From Panicum virgatum (Eukaryota; Streptophyta; Magnoliopsida; Poales; Poaceae), in the NCBI RefSeq assembly GCF_016808335.1, contig NC_053148.1, forward strand, positions 13,137,433 to 13,201,432: a DNA stretch of 64,000 bases, given 5' to 3'. This document shows, one piece after another, positions 1 to 40,549 of this stretch. The translations under genes were made by a program, and so were the position numbers. Each line of letters opens with the position of its first letter. The first letter of the stretch is position 1. A model generated the notes under the pieces. The model saw only the letters and a list, made by a program, of their open reading frames with translations, searched no databases and was not told the DNA's origin.

Positions 1-722
1 AAAGCATCTAAGACGCCACCGGATCGTCCAACCCGTTTGCAAGGCCCAACCTAGCAGATATTACGCCAACTCTTAAGAACAAGAGCAAACCATAACAGAT
101 CAGATCTACTAAACATAAAAGAAGCAGGGTGTTGCCTCTGTGCAACTAATTCTATGCGATAAGAACTAGCATAAGATTGAAACGTGATAGCACATAGACA
201 ACATGATATTCGTAGATGATAAGCAACGAAGCACAACAGATCTACTAAAAGCCATGCTACGAACATCAAGATAACTAGCATTACTCGCCATAAAAAACGC
301 TTCAGTACGAGTAATACCAAGGTAAAAGCAAGAACAACGCTGCCCTGATCGCGAAGAGCGATCAGGGCAGCATGGCGCTTACTTGGATGAAACCCTAGTA
401 TTAGGGGTGGCGATGCGCCGAGAGTTGTTGTTTTCGAGACGTGATGACGCTCTCCTTTACGAATAACAAAGGATACATATTTATAGTCCGGAGACTTGGG
501 AAACAATCTAAAATAATCTTGTCCCGATCGGACTCTATCTCTAATCTTGAACTAAATCTAAAGATAGATGGCCCATGTGGCCCAGATGCTCACGCAGGAG
601 CCGATTTACAAGTCTTCTTCAGTCTTCTGCTTTAAGCCCATCTTGATTTCGGCCCATAAATTAATCTTGTTAATTTATGGCGATAACAACTTGATAGCCA
701 AATGGGGCTCAACCATGTGTTT
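1..722 (-). repeat. Partial LTR of a copia-type retrotransposon (left edge cut)
   Basis: Read on the minus strand this stretch looks like a retrotransposon LTR: a TATA box (TATAAATA, 479-486 on the minus strand) is followed by a leader with short open frames that run off the window. A perfect 14-bp inverted repeat with a 5-bp loop lies at 339-371, within the presumed transcribed part. The layout resembles LTRs of Angela/RIRE1-type copia elements in grasses, from general knowledge. The 151-codon minus-strand frame at 51-506 is probably LTR leader, not a gene. The right boundary is approximate and no target-site duplication can be seen because the left end is outside the window. Confidence 0.45.
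339..371. repeat. Perfect 14-bp inverted repeat (hairpin)
   Basis: The arms at 339-352 and 358-371 are exact reverse complements around a 5-base loop. It sits in the presumed transcribed leader of the LTR remnant, so it could fold in the retroelement RNA. Confidence 0.8.
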
Positions 723-1480
723 TTATGTTGCTGGACGTGCTTTTTTAAGAGTAATATGAGCTGTTTAATGGGCAGGGGTATAACTGTCCTCATTCATGTG
801 TTATGTGATCTATTTGAGGTGGAAATGATATTATATTGGTCATAGTGTGTTCCAGCAAATGTACACAGATTTGTAATGGTTCACAGCAAAGACAGATTTT
901 TTTAGTGGCCTGTGGCAAAAGCCACACTTTAACGGTGTCCAGGGGCTAATTTTCCTAAAAGCAAATTGAACCGCCGAGCTCAGGACGACCAATAATTTGG
1001 AAAAAGTGGAGGCAGCCAGAATGACGAATAAAATGGGATAGAAGGAGTAACTCCTATCCTTCCCCTCCCCACCCGCACCCCCAGTGTTCGTGTAGTTTTA
1101 TCTTTTGTGTGGTAGTGTAAGTTAGCTTTTTCAAATTGGTATCATGTGTGGTGCTATAGTTATATTTCCTTTTTTTTGAGTCGGCATGTAGTCATTTCTT
1201 GATAATAATATTTTCTATATAGTGCTTCCACTCTTCCAGAGTGTAATGTCTCAATTAACTTTAAGATAGCTCTCCAGATGTGCCAAGTTCGGCTAGCGTT
1301 GATATGTACATCTGTGTCTCATTTTTAACATCCATCTCCCACACATGTTTTATTAATTTGTACTATTTTATTGCTTGGGTTCTCAGGTCTTAAGTTTGAG
1401 ATTGGGGTTTAGCTCCTTATTCCCAAGGCAAGTATCCCAAGGCCAAATGCTATAAGAGCAACATGAGGCGGTTGGTCAAA
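723..1480. other. Intergenic, nothing recognised
   Basis: AT-rich spacer between the LTR remnant and the hAT element. I see no convincing coding frame, RNA gene or repeat in it. Confidence 0.5.
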
Positions 1481-1488
1481 AGTGTAAC

Positions 1489-2041
1489 TAGGGATGACAA
1501 CGGTGGGTACGGATTTCGGGTATCCATCAGGTATATTAATAATAGTGTAAATAACTTATCATTTGGTTGTATAGACTAGCGCATTAGTAATAAAATAGAG
1601 AACTAAACTGATCATCTTGCACCTTTTTTTTCTTATCTTCAGCATCTATTTTGTAGTTGTAAGAAAATAAATATGATCAATTCTAATTAAGTATTTCATC
1701 TAGAAAAATGCAACAATGATCATACACTTCACTATAAATAATAAGCAAAAAGTAAATATTATTTTCACACCTATTAGTTCATATAATATCATTATTCATC
1801 AATGTAGTTCATACAATCACAAGAAAATGAGACATAAAATTTACGAATGATATGAGTTCACTATATCATTTAATGTATTTCGGGTACCCGCCAGGTACCT
1901 ACAGGTAAAAGTTTTTACCCGCACTCTACCTGCGGGTAGAAAATTCTATTCCCATACTCATACGCATGGGTAAAATTTTGTATCCATATCCTCACCCGTC
2001 GGGTCGTGTACCCGCACCAGTGGGTAGAATTGTCATCTCTA
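1489..2041. mobile_element. hAT-type non-autonomous element (MITE) with 8-bp TSD
   Basis: A 553-bp element begins TAGGGATGACAA and ends in the near-complement TTGTCATCTCTA. It is bounded by a perfect 8-bp direct repeat AGTGTAAC (1481-1488 and 2042-2049). An 8-bp duplication and TAGGG-type terminal repeats are the hallmarks of the hAT superfamily. Subterminal parts are full of short GGGTA/TACCC words in both orientations, while the middle is AT-rich. There is no transposase. It lies about 360 bp upstream of the MCM9 start codon, so it may be part of, or next to, that promoter. Confidence 0.85.
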
Positions 2042-2398
2042 AGTGTAACAGTGTAAGAAGTTCTACTACGTAAAACTGGGTAAAAGACAAGTAAAGCCCA
2101 AACAACATTGCAGATTTCTCGAAGTCTCTGAGCCCACAGAACTTATGGCCCACAGGCCACAGTCTGTTTCGGCAAAGGCCCTCATATATTTTCGCAAGCC
2201 CCTTTATGAGGCCCGCTAGCCCGCTACCATACCACCACACTGCTCCTCTCTTTCAGAGAAAATATCGGAGGAAAGAGGAGAGAAAAATTTGAGCCGCTCC
2301 AACTCCAAAGTCTGACGACCTGAATACCCCGACCATCACCGGCCACCGGCGCCGCCTCCACGCAGCCGTTTCCCGCCCAAATCTCCACCGCCGCCCAA

Positions 2399-31668
<29,270 letters not shown>

Positions 31669-32990
31669 TTCAATACAAATCATCAGCTGCTGCATCTTGT
31701 GCTATTCTGCACAATGAATCAGTGACATGCTAAGGTGAACTTGCTGCTTATCTGTACTGGCAGTATGGCGTGCCATTTAAAATTGCTACTCCCTCTGTTC
31801 CAAATTATAGGTTGTTTTGACTTCTCTAAATATATATTTTTGCTATGTATCTAGACATAGGGTACGTCTAGGTGCATCAAAAATGACCTATCTAGAAAAA
31901 CCAAAACGACCTATAATTTGTAACGGAGTAAGATAATTAGATTGACAATCAGCATTCCATAAATGAACTACTAAATTAGGTATTGCAGGTACATAATTCC
32001 ATAAGAATGATGTCAGTAATGAATTCATGTTTACAATTTTATGTCGTGCAGTGAGTCGCCTATCCTCGAAGCTTGTGGATCATCTATAAGACTTGGAAAA
32101 ACTGCTTCCAAAATTCTAGAAAGGCCAAAAACCAAAGCATGATGTTCTTGCTTAATCGATGCTTCACCATTTACTGGTTTATATGTGACTGTGAGATTCA
32201 GTTACCTGCTATTCAGTTTATGCCGGGTTGACTTCATATGCAGGGTCTTGGTTGGATGAGGTCTACCTTTGCAGTTCATGGTGTATATACATATGGGCTT
32301 TGTAACACGTAACGTTTTTCATTTTGCAGTTCATGATTGGATGAGGTCTACCTTTGCAGCTCATAGTTGGATGGGCTTTATAATTTGCAGTTCATGGTGC
32401 ACATTCGTCATATAAAATTTTGCAATCTGTATCAGATAGGCTTCGTAACGTGTACCATCTTTTCTTTGTCACTCAGGAATTTATCTTATGACATCTATGG
32501 TCTATCTGTTCAAATTGGAACAAGTTTGACTAGCTGAATGAGTTTGCCCTCCTTTGTTAATCGTCATGTGGTTGTTTGGTGAGACATTTGACAATGTGGA
32601 GAAGACGCTAGGATCTGGAATTTCAATGATGTGGAGCGAACAGCAGTTGGAAGTATGCCTGTCGCCACTCACCAGTCAAGCAGTGGGTTTCGGTTGGAAC
32701 TTGGAAGTATTGGCAGCCGCCAAGCCAGTCAGGCAAAGCGTCAATGTACATGACCGTGACGCAAGCACTGTATTTTCTTCTCTCTTTTTTTTGAAAAGAT
32801 ACTGCATTTTCTTTTTTGAGATTTCTTTTGCAAGCTACAATTGGAGATCGATGCAGCTCTAACACGGAATTTGAAGCACTACTTTTCCGTAGAAAATAAT
32901 AGAAGTGGAAAATATTGATAGAAAAGGCATGAAAAGAATATGATAACCAGCGCCGCTCAGCAAAAGCACTAAGTTGCCTGGATCAAAAGA
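31669..32990. other. MCM9 3' flank
   Basis: Holds the MCM9 3' untranslated region, a Stowaway MITE (31789-31928) and, at 32245-32400, two diverged direct repeats of TTGGATGAGGTCTACCTTTGCAG. No coding gene is seen; the 102-codon frame at 32554-32862 has no recognisable features. Confidence 0.5.
31789..31928. mobile_element. Stowaway MITE
   Basis: 140 bp, starts CTCCCTCTGTTCC and ends in the complement type AACGGAG, flanked by TA (31787-31788, 31929-31930). TA duplication and CTCCCTC ends define Stowaway (Tc1/mariner). The interior is largely self-complementary. Confidence 0.88.
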
Positions 32991-33112
32991 AACCTCTCAG
33001 GTCCTCGACAAATACATGAATCGACGGCGGGCATCCTACGGAGTACTGTATGATACGACAATAAAACGAGAACAAAACAGCAAGCACTGCCTCCGCCCTG
33101 GCCGTCGGCCCC

Positions 33113-33882
33113 CTAGAACGCGCCGAGGTGCACGGCCACGAGCCCGGCCAGGCCCAAGCCGGCCCACGCGGCGGCGCTGAGCCCGGCGGCGCCGGAGGTG
33201 GACTTCTTGGCCGGCGGCGAGAGGACCGTGACCGGGGTCTTGGACGTGGCGCCGCCGGAGCTCGAGGGCGACTTGGGGGTCGTGGCGGGAGTGGCGTCCG
33301 GGGTGGTGTCCGCGGCGTCCGGGGCCGAGGCCACGGCAGGCGCCGGCGCCGGCGCCGGGGCGGACGACTTGGCCGCGGCCACATTCACCACGAGCTTCAT
33401 GCCGCTGCTGCAGTGACCCGCGACGCCGCAGATGAAGTAGTGCTTGCCGGCGGTCTTGAGGGTCACGGTGGTGGAGCCGGCGCTGTCGCTGCTGAGCGCG
33501 TTGCTGGAGGAGCAGGCGGCGTAGTCCGCCGCGCTCACCTCGTCCACCGTGTGCGCGCCGCCGGCGTACTTGAACTCTGGAAGAAACAAACAGATCACAT
33601 CAGCTGCCTTGCACGTACACTTATTTGGGTATAATAAAATGCACAGAGATTAGAGAGCGAGAACAATTAATTCGATAAGTAAAAGCAAGCAGTTCAGGTT
33701 ACATGGCACCTACCGAGAGTGTCGCCGACTTTGAACTTCTTGCCGCTGGCCCAGGTGGCGTAATCGCCGCTGGTCGTCCAGCCGGAGGCGTCACCGACGG
33801 TGTACTTGGTCGCCGCCGCCGCCGCGACGCAGCCCACGAGGAGCAGCGCGGCCAAGGCCAGCGACGCGCCACCGGACGCCAT
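33113..33882 (-). CDS. Phytocyanin (blue copper protein, uclacyanin-like)
   Basis: Two exons, 33882-33714 and 33576-33113 (137-bp GT-AG intron at the position typical of phytocyanins), encode 210 aa. Residues 1-24 are a signal peptide ([18 protein letters not shown]...). The plastocyanin-like domain runs to ~125 with predicted copper ligands His65, Cys106, His111 and Met116 ([14 protein letters not shown]) and a disulfide Cys78-Cys112. A methionine as fourth ligand points to the uclacyanin/plantacyanin side rather than stellacyanins. A Pro/Ala/Ser/Thr-rich stretch follows, of the kind modified as arabinogalactan, then a hydrophobic tail ([14 protein letters not shown]) typical of GPI-anchor signals. 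It is therefore likely a cell-surface redox or signalling protein. The start was chosen because it begins the signal peptide; an in-frame ATG 45 nt upstream would put charged residues before it. Confidence 0.93.
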
Positions 33883-34016
33883 TGCAGTAACCAAGACCTG
33901 GGATCGATCGATCGTTCGATCGAGCAAATAAAGAGGAACGAAACGAGCAAGCTAGGAGACCAATGCAACGCAGGAGATCGAAGCGAGGTGCAGAGCGGAT
34001 CGCAAGCCACGGGCCC

Positions 34017-34022
34017 TTTATA
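34017..34022 (-). promoter_or_regulatory. TATA box of the phytocyanin gene
   Basis: GGTATAAAGGG on the minus strand, about 135 bp before the start codon, a normal distance for a plant promoter with a ~100-nt leader. Confidence 0.65.
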
Positions 34023-34029
34023 CCCATGG

Positions 34030-34634
34030 CACTGTTCGGGCGACAGACTGTACGTCGCAGCAGCTGGGAGTTGGTGGGGTGGCTTTCGTTGGCGTTGGTT
34101 GGGAGCAGGAAGAAGTAGTAGGAATCGCTGACGACGACGATCTCCTCCGATGCACAGACGTCGTTGGACTCGAGATGATGACTTAGAAACGACTCTACCC
34201 CGTGACGAGTTTACCTGTCAATCGAGTGCCCTAGCTTTTGGGAAACGAATCCTCTCCATGGTCGTTGGCAAAGCTCTCTGCCGCCTTTTTCAGTTGCCAC
34301 ATCTTTCTCATGGCGAACACGCGTCAGGCGTTGTTGTTGTTGTTCTCGCGACGGCCGGGGAAGAAAGACGAGGACATTAATGTAACTGCTGGAGTGCTGC
34401 TGGTGGGTTGGCACTGTCACCAGACTGGCCATCTTTGCGCTGTGGTTGGCCATGAAAGGCTTTCATGGGTCACTAACAGTAATAACTACTAGTAGCTCTA
34501 AGGGTCCAAGGTCATTTGAGGCCAGATGTTTCTTTATGGAATTGCATTGGACAATTAGCACTTTAGCATGCAGGAGTGCAAGCCAATCCTTGTACCTTGG
34601 GGGAATTATCTGTGATCTTACTAACTCTTTGTAC
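34030..34634. other. Intergenic, nothing recognised
   Basis: Phytocyanin upstream region. Short frames here have no recognisable domain. Confidence 0.45.
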
Positions 34635-34636
34635 TA

Positions 34637-34785
34637 CTCCCTCTATCCCAAATTATTAGTCGTTTTGGCCTTTTTAGATGTATAATTTTTGCTATGAATC
34701 TAGATATATATTATGTCTAGATATATAGTAAAATCAATATATCTAGAAAAAACTAAAACGGCTAATAATTTAAGATGGAGGAAGA
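34637..34785. mobile_element. Stowaway MITE
   Basis: Starts CTCCCTCTATCCCAAATTATTAGTCG after a TA (34635-34636) and ends with the complementary CGGCTAATAATTTAAGATGGAGG. Right terminus is slightly degraded. Confidence 0.8.
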
Positions 34786-34831
34786 ACTATTTGGTGAACG
34801 GCAGCTTGGATGGCTCATTATTCGCCCTGTT

Positions 34832-35233
34832 CATGGTCCGGGTTCTCAGGTTTTTGGTTAAAATCCAACCCAACACATACGGGAGTTAGCTAGGCGGGTT
34901 AGAAACCGGCGGGTTAGACAGTTTTCATGGTTTAATAGCCGCCCAACAATTGGTTGCCCGAGGCATATCCCGAGACCAGGGCGCAGCACGCTTGGCGAGG
35001 CTAGAGCCAGACGACAGCGTGGATGAGGAAGCAACACAGAGGGTCGTGGCGTTTGCTTGCTTGCCATACGCAGGAAGCAGGATGCAACTGCCATTTGTAA
35101 ACAACGTAACTTCATCGCCCTTGTGAACGGGTTAGCCGGTTGGAACCGGAGGCAAACCAACCCGGGCATATCCTGCTGACACAGTTTTATCCGGGCCGGT
35201 CATACGGGTTAGGTGGGTTGTAACCGGACCATG
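34832..35233. repeat. Possible inverted-repeat element
   Basis: The ends CATGGTCCGGGTT and AACCGGACCATG are near complements, and words such as CCAACCC/GGGTTAG recur inside in both orientations. It could be an old MITE; no target duplication is seen. Confidence 0.35.
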
Positions 35234-35732
35234 TACAGAGTGACTCATCATTTGCTTGGGTTAACGGCAGGCACCTACTCTGTGGACAATGATGACCCCT
35301 CCCAGAGAATGTGGTGAGAGGTTGCAGCAAAGTCTTTGGGGGCGCATCAAACTCACCGGCTAGCTGATCCAGCAGGAACAGGGTGTACTTGAGGTCGTGC
35401 AGCATGCAGGCTTGCAGCAATGCAAGATGTGACATAGAATTAAGTTTGCTGGCAAGCTACTACGTGCAAAAGATCGATCGGTTGGACGGTGATCTGAAAG
35501 GCAATGAGACGAACATTTTCGGTGCTTGTGGGTGGGGGTGTTCTTATCCAAGAGGATTATTAGAGAGGAGCAAGCATTGGAGAACAAGCTAAGGTGCCTA
35601 GTTGTAGATGTCGATCTTGGATCCGGTTGGTCAGTCACCTAACATGAATGAGACGAGTAAGGTACGTTGCTCCAGGTTTGGTACGGGGAGTAGATCAGTT
35701 GCGTTTGTTGCTAGGTTACTTTCCTTTGTCAA
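35234..35732. other. Intergenic, nothing recognised
   Basis: No gene or repeat recognised between the inverted-repeat element and the LINE tail. Confidence 0.4.
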
Positions 35733-35744
35733 AGTAGCATGCGC

Positions 35745-35890
35745 AGGTCGCTTAGCACCTGGGGCTCTCTGGTTGTAATCTTTTGCCGTATAGTCCGCTT
35801 GTAATTTCGTTGAGGTGTGCGTAAGCTTTAAACATCCTTTCTTCTTAATGGAATGATACGCAGCTCTCCTGCATATTCTCGAGAAAAAAA
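35745..35890 (+). mobile_element. 5'-truncated LINE 3' end with 12-bp TSD
   Basis: A 146-bp insertion ends TTCTTCTTAATGGAATGATACGCAGC...TCGAGAAAAAAA, the characteristic 3' end of grass L1-type LINEs with a poly(A) tail. It is flanked by the 12-bp direct repeat AGTAGCATGCGC (35733-35744, 35891-35902). Severe 5' truncation, A-tail and long duplication are what target-primed reverse transcription leaves. Confidence 0.85.
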
Positions 35891-36023
35891 AGTAGCATGC
35901 GCTGCTATGGTTATAGGCCTACTGTACTAGTAATAGACTCTCGTTCAGATTCAGTGATTATCAGGAATTCTGCCAATGTGAACTCCTTCCAAATACTGGG
36001 CCGAAATTCTGAAGCCCGTTGCT

Positions 36024-37160
36024 CCGCATTTTTTCTTTCTAAATTTTTTCGCAAAAGTTTTTCACATATAATTTTTTTCGTAACAAATTGTAGAAATGGA
36101 CCTGGGGATCGGCGCCGTAGTCTACGATGCCGAGCTAACACGTCTCGGCGCCGTTCGGCGCCGTTGTATGCGACGCCGAGGTGCCACGCCCGTATGCCGA
36201 GCCGTGCCGAGCTGGCGCTTACATGGCTCAGGGTCGGCGCCACATGTCCTCGGCGCCGAGCTCCTGCCATAACGCCTCTGCTTTCTCGCGCCGCTTGCGG
36301 GCCGCACACGGCCACCTGCCGCTCGCGCCTGACGTGCTTGGTGTCAGGACCTGCTTCGTGACGTGCCTCCATAAATCCATAAATGATGGTGCTCGGCCAT
36401 CTGCTCCGCCACGTGCTTGGTGTCATGATCTGCTCGATTGATTATTGATTCGCTCAAACAACTCTGGCCGCAAGCTCCGGTGGAGCCTCGCTACAGAAAC
36501 TAGGATACTAGCTTTTTTCTATACTATTGCAAGATCAACTTAGTATTAATCATCAGGTAAGTATGGCATCCAAAATAAGTGAGAAAACACACTTGAAATG
36601 TTAGTATATTTACATGCCATTCTCATAGTTTACAGGAACTTGATCAATGGATTTAAATCATCAACCAAAAGACACATACAGACAAATAATCACAGTGCAG
36701 GACCTTTCTGTTCTAATAGGAAAAAGAAAGCTACAATCTTTTATCAAATGGAAAGCAAGTGATATCCAATGGGCTCCATAACTCCTCTCCACAGATTGTC
36801 ATGACGTTATCGCTAGCTTGTTCCTTGTCAGTGACTCGCCCGTTCTTGCATCTCTGCAAATTGTGACAGGAGCTCGTGGCGCGAGAAAGCAGAGAGTGGC
36901 AGGAGCTCACCGCCGTAGATCTTGGCGCCGAGCTCGGCGCTGAGGTCTACGGCGCCGACCCTGGGCCACGTCAGCGCCAGCTCGGCACGACTCGGCATGC
37001 GGGCGTGGCACCTCGGCGCCGCATACATCGGCGGCGAGACGTGTTAGCTCGGCGCCGTAGACTACGGCGCCGACTCCAGGGTCCATTTCTACCATTCATT
37101 ACAAAAAGGGTCTATATGTGAAAAACTTTTGCAAAAAAGGTTAGAAAGCAAAAAATACGG
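36024..37160. mobile_element. Mutator-like (MULE) non-autonomous element with long TIRs
   Basis: A 1137-bp element has terminal inverted repeats of roughly 230-260 bp (36024 to ~36275 and ~36890-37160, for example TCGGCGCCGTAGTCTACG in both arms). The ends are CCGCATTTTTT and AAAAATACGG. A perfect 9-bp direct repeat CCCGTTGCT flanks it (36015-36023, 37161-37169). Long TIRs and a 9-bp duplication define MULEs. The arms are rich in GGCGCC words, while the ~600-bp middle is AT-rich on one side. There is no transposase. Minus- and plus-strand frames inside are TIR by-products. Confidence 0.9.
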
Positions 37161-37323
37161 CCCGTTGCTTTGTGGGCTCAAACACAGTGGGCTCGACTGC
37201 TATATGAGCCCACTGTGTTTGTACGCGCGGACGCGCCGAAGGCTTTTGGAAGTTTGAATTCGCTATTTTTGAGTCAAGAAGACCAATGTAACAGATGGGC
37301 TACACTAGCGGTCACTAGTACTA

Positions 37324-37554
37324 CTCCCTCCGTTCTTTTTTATATGACACCGTCTTTTTTCTTCAACTTTGACTAACATTATTTAATTAATCAGTTAGTT
37401 AAATAAAACGAAATGAGTACCTTTACGTCTATTATCAAGAGTCTCTTGAATTTAACTTGAAGATTTGGCTATTTGTATAAATATTTATAGAAAAGACGAA
37501 TAGTCAAACAAAGAAAAAAAGTCAATGGTGCCATATATTTAAAAACAGAGGGAG
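37324..37554. mobile_element. Stowaway-like MITE
   Basis: Starts CTCCCTCCGTTCTTTTTTATATGACACCG and ends GGTGCCATATATTTAAAAACAGAGGGAG; TA on both sides (37322-37323, 37555-37556). 231 bp. Confidence 0.85.
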
Positions 37555-37576
37555 TACGTTTCAAGGGGTTACACTA

Positions 37577-37891
37577 GCCTCGTTTGGTTTTCATTCTAGG
37601 AGTGAAGTTTGACCGTCCATTAAAGGTGTCAAATAAAAGGCAGTTTTCAAAATCAACTTAAAACCCTGCGCTAGGAACCCTAACCAATCTAATAAGGCCT
37701 TTGACCGTCTGATTAGAGGATGGTTACTGTAGCATCAATGTAGAAAATTATGGATTAATTACCGTCGTTAGATTTGTTGCAAAAAATTACACTCATCCCT
37801 AAAGAGGTTTTGCAATTAAACTTCATTTACTACTTTATGTGGAGCCTAGGAGACGCATTCTAGAATGGTTACCGTAAAAACCAAACAGGGC
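37577..37891. mobile_element. MITE (GCCTCGTTTGGTT family)
   Basis: Ends GCCTCGTTTGGTTTT and AAAACCAAACAGGGC are inverted repeats. Interior shares GACGGTAATTAAT-type sequence, inverted, with the MITE at 56375-56698, so the two are one family in opposite orientation. Confidence 0.7.
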
Positions 37892-38172
37892 GGCAACTAT
37901 AGGATTAGCTTGCTGGGAATTAAGGCAGAAAGCACCATGAGTTACTGACAGAGAAACAGGGCGCGAGAAGCATGACTAGATTTTACGATTGCAACGCATG
38001 AGCTTGAGAGTTGAGACATCATACCGTTAGAACAAACGCGTTCACAACATCGCGTGAAGAGATACTGTTCAACATCACTAAATTAGCTGAAACACTAGAT
38101 AGGTACGTGCAGAATCAATGAAATGAAGGCATTAAATTAGTTTTTCCAACTGCAAATAAGCACAATATTTCG
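37892..38172. other. bHLH gene 3' flank, nothing recognised
   Basis: Short spacer including the presumed 3' untranslated region of the minus-strand bHLH gene. Confidence 0.4.
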
Positions 38173-39471
38173 TTAATTTGTAGGATAAATAATGGGACAT
38201 TCTTCTGCGGTGTCCATGGCGGTGACGACGATGTCGTGCACGGCGGCCGCGACGTCGCCGGCCGACGAGAGCTGCCACCCGTCCCCCATCTGCACAGCGC
38301 ACAACGATCGATCGGTGCCGTATCTATTCTTGACTTCTTGCCGAGAAGGCCATGTAATTCTTCTAATGGGACCATGTAATACGCGCGTACCTTTAGGCTG
38401 AAGGTGTACAGGACCATCTGGTCGGCCGTGGTGCTGGCGTTGAGGTGCAGCGCGGCGAGGCCGCGGCGCTGCATCCCGAGCAGCAGCCGGAGCAGCATCC
38501 GCCGCCGCCGCGGGGCGAGCACCTTCACGGTCGCGTGGCCCTCCGACACGGTCGCCTCGACGTCCGCCGCCACGCCCGGCCGCGTCACGGGGCGACCCTC
38601 GCCGCCGCCGCTGCTGGCGTTGTCGACGTCGTCGTTGGCGGCGGCGGCGGCGGCGGCGGCGGGGTACTGAGGGAACGTGAAGAACCCGGGGAAACGCTCG
38701 GCGCCGTGGCCGACGGCGGCGGGGTGGTGGCGTCTCTGAGCCTGCAGCGATTGCAGGTGGTGCTCCAGCTCCTTGACGAAGTCGATGGCGCCTCCAACAA
38801 TGGACGCCTGGTCACCCTGCCATGCATGTCCTCAGAAAGTGCTGATCAGCTATTGCCGTTGCACAAGAAAAAAAAATCATTTTTGTGATCGTGACAGCAG
38901 CGTATCCTCGTATGGACGAACAGTGTCTTTCACAGTGTCCAGAAGCCTGATGGCTTGGCGCAGCTCCACCACGTACCCGTCGCGCGTAGGAGGGCGGCAT
39001 GAGGGCGCGCAGCGTGGCGAGGTGCTCGTTCATCTGCCGCCGCCGGTTGCGCTCCACGGCGATGTGGTTCTGGCGGTGGCTCTCGGCCTCCACCAGGCTC
39101 CGCCTCGCCGCCTTGGCGATGGTCCCTCTCCGCCGCCGCGGCGTCCTGGTGCCCGCGGGCTGATACACCGGCCGCCGCGCGGACGACGTCGCCAACGTCG
39201 TCGTCGTCGACGACACGGGGCCAACCCAGCAGCTGCTAGTCGCCGCGCCGCCGGCCCAGGCGCAGCAGGCGCTGCCATGCGGCGGCGTCACCACGGGCAG
39301 CTCTCCGTCTTCCTGCACCACCACGCCCCTCTCGATGATGCCCTCGAACTCTCCGGCCGAGGCGGCGACGCCGTAGCCGCTGAGGACGCAGCTCGTGCCG
39401 CACGACCTGCAGCACGGGACGCGGGGGTGATCTGGCTCTGGCGGGAACACCACAGCTTCGAGCAGCGCCAT
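38173..39471 (-). CDS. bHLH transcription factor, subgroup Ia (bHLH94/96-like)
   Basis: Three exons, 39471-38977, 38816-38391 and 38289-38173, in phase 0, encode 345 aa. The basic region [27 protein letters not shown] (~135-161) has the His-Glu-Arg pattern for E-box/G-box binding. The exon junction falls in the loop ([28 protein letters not shown], helix 2 to ~189). The [14 protein letters not shown] and [11 protein letters not shown] words are diagnostic of subgroup Ia, which includes SPEECHLESS, MUTE and FAMA as well as bHLH57/67/70/94/96. Lack of the extra SPCH/FAMA-specific domains makes a bHLH94/96-type more likely. An Ala8 run lies near 218. The C-terminal ~100 aa ([29 protein letters not shown] ... 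[18 protein letters not shown]) form an ACT-like dimerisation domain. It acts in the nucleus; target genes unknown. Confidence 0.9.
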
Positions 39472-39504
39472 GCCTTCCCTGTAACCGCTATTCTTCTAGA
39501 GCAA

Positions 39505-40549
39505 TGCGAGTCTGCTTAACTGATCTGCGTGTTGTTCATCAGCTTCGGTATGGCGCAGGTATGGCGTCGTCGAGGCAGACCGGCCAGCTATAAAGAAGAA
39601 GGCCAGCCATGGGCGCGCAGAGAAGACAAAGGGGTTTCCAAAACAAGGCTTGGTTCCCGGGCACAGCTGAAAGCTGCATCTGCACAATCATATTACTGTT
39701 GCTGACTTGCAGTGTGTGGACTGTGGTCTGTGGAGGCACGTAAAATCGAAATGTTGGCTCTTGTCAGTCGGTGCTCTAAAGAGACAAAAATGCCCTACAG
39801 TAATGGTGCTAGCAGTAATCTAGCGTGCGATGATTTAACGACTAAAATCCTAAATTTGGTCACGCGAAATTAGTCGCATCGTTGCAATGTTTCAGTTCTT
39901 TTAATTTATTCCTGCTGCTACTTTTTTAGATAAAGGATTAAACTGGCCTTCTATATCCACGTGGTGGTGTTGACGCGAAAAGATTAAAGCCCGAGAGCAC
40001 CGTTCGTCAAGCTCAGACTGCAAATGCTTCAAACCAAGGCGTGCCAGTCAATTTACCCATAAATTGACAAGAAATCAACAAACTGTCATATTCGAGAGCG
40101 TATCGGCTGGATTTCCAAATAACTCTCACTGCAGCGTATCGGCAAGGTGCTGTCGATACAGAAAACGACAATAGATCGAACATGATAAACGATTATTAAA
40201 AGCGATCTAAAAGAAATCGGCAAGAAACTGTCGATATCGGTATGCAATAGACGGCTAGATTTAAACCGACATGTGCCAGAGACAATGCACAAACCCACGA
40301 ATGTATGGATCTGAGCAAAGTTGGGCTCACAACGGATCTAATCGGCTCTGCAAGATTTAACGTGACAGCAAGAGAGATAACAGTCGATTAAACAAATTAT
40401 GAGCCAGGTGGATTGTAAATAGATCTAAACGAGAAAATAGCGATACGCCGGAGATCAAAGCTTAGATAAATTCGATAACTTCTGAATAGATCTGAACGAA
40501 GCAATAGTGATACGTCCGGAAGCTAAAGCTCAGATTTATTCGGTAAAAC
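39505..40549. repeat. Tandem duplication upstream of the bHLH gene, copy A
   Basis: Repeated at 40550-41589 with a period of 1045 bp and about 98-99% identity; only small indels separate the copies (GGGCGCGCAGAG versus GGGCCCAGAG; CTCACTGCAGC versus CTCACGCAGC). The unit begins 34 bp upstream of the bHLH start codon, so it holds the likely 5' leader, proximal promoter, a G-box and the 3' part of an LTR. Confidence 0.93.
39958..39963. promoter_or_regulatory. G-box CACGTG, copy A
   Basis: CCACGTGG palindrome about 490 bp upstream of the bHLH start codon. It is the classic bHLH/bZIP binding core. A second copy is at 40999-41004 due to the duplication. Function is inferred from sequence only. 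Confidence 0.45.

Noticed and set aside
51..506. 151-codon minus-strand frame
   Set aside because: Begins just downstream of an LTR-type TATA box and includes the hairpin; better explained as LTR leader.
33694..33927. Upstream in-frame ATG for the phytocyanin
   Set aside because: It would put MLDRTIDRSQ before the signal peptide; the ATG at 33882 gives a normal secretory N-terminus.
35897..36426. Overlapping frames of 154 and 171 codons
   Set aside because: They lie in the terminal inverted repeat of the MULE and read through GGCGCC-rich sequence in both strands; shadows of composition.
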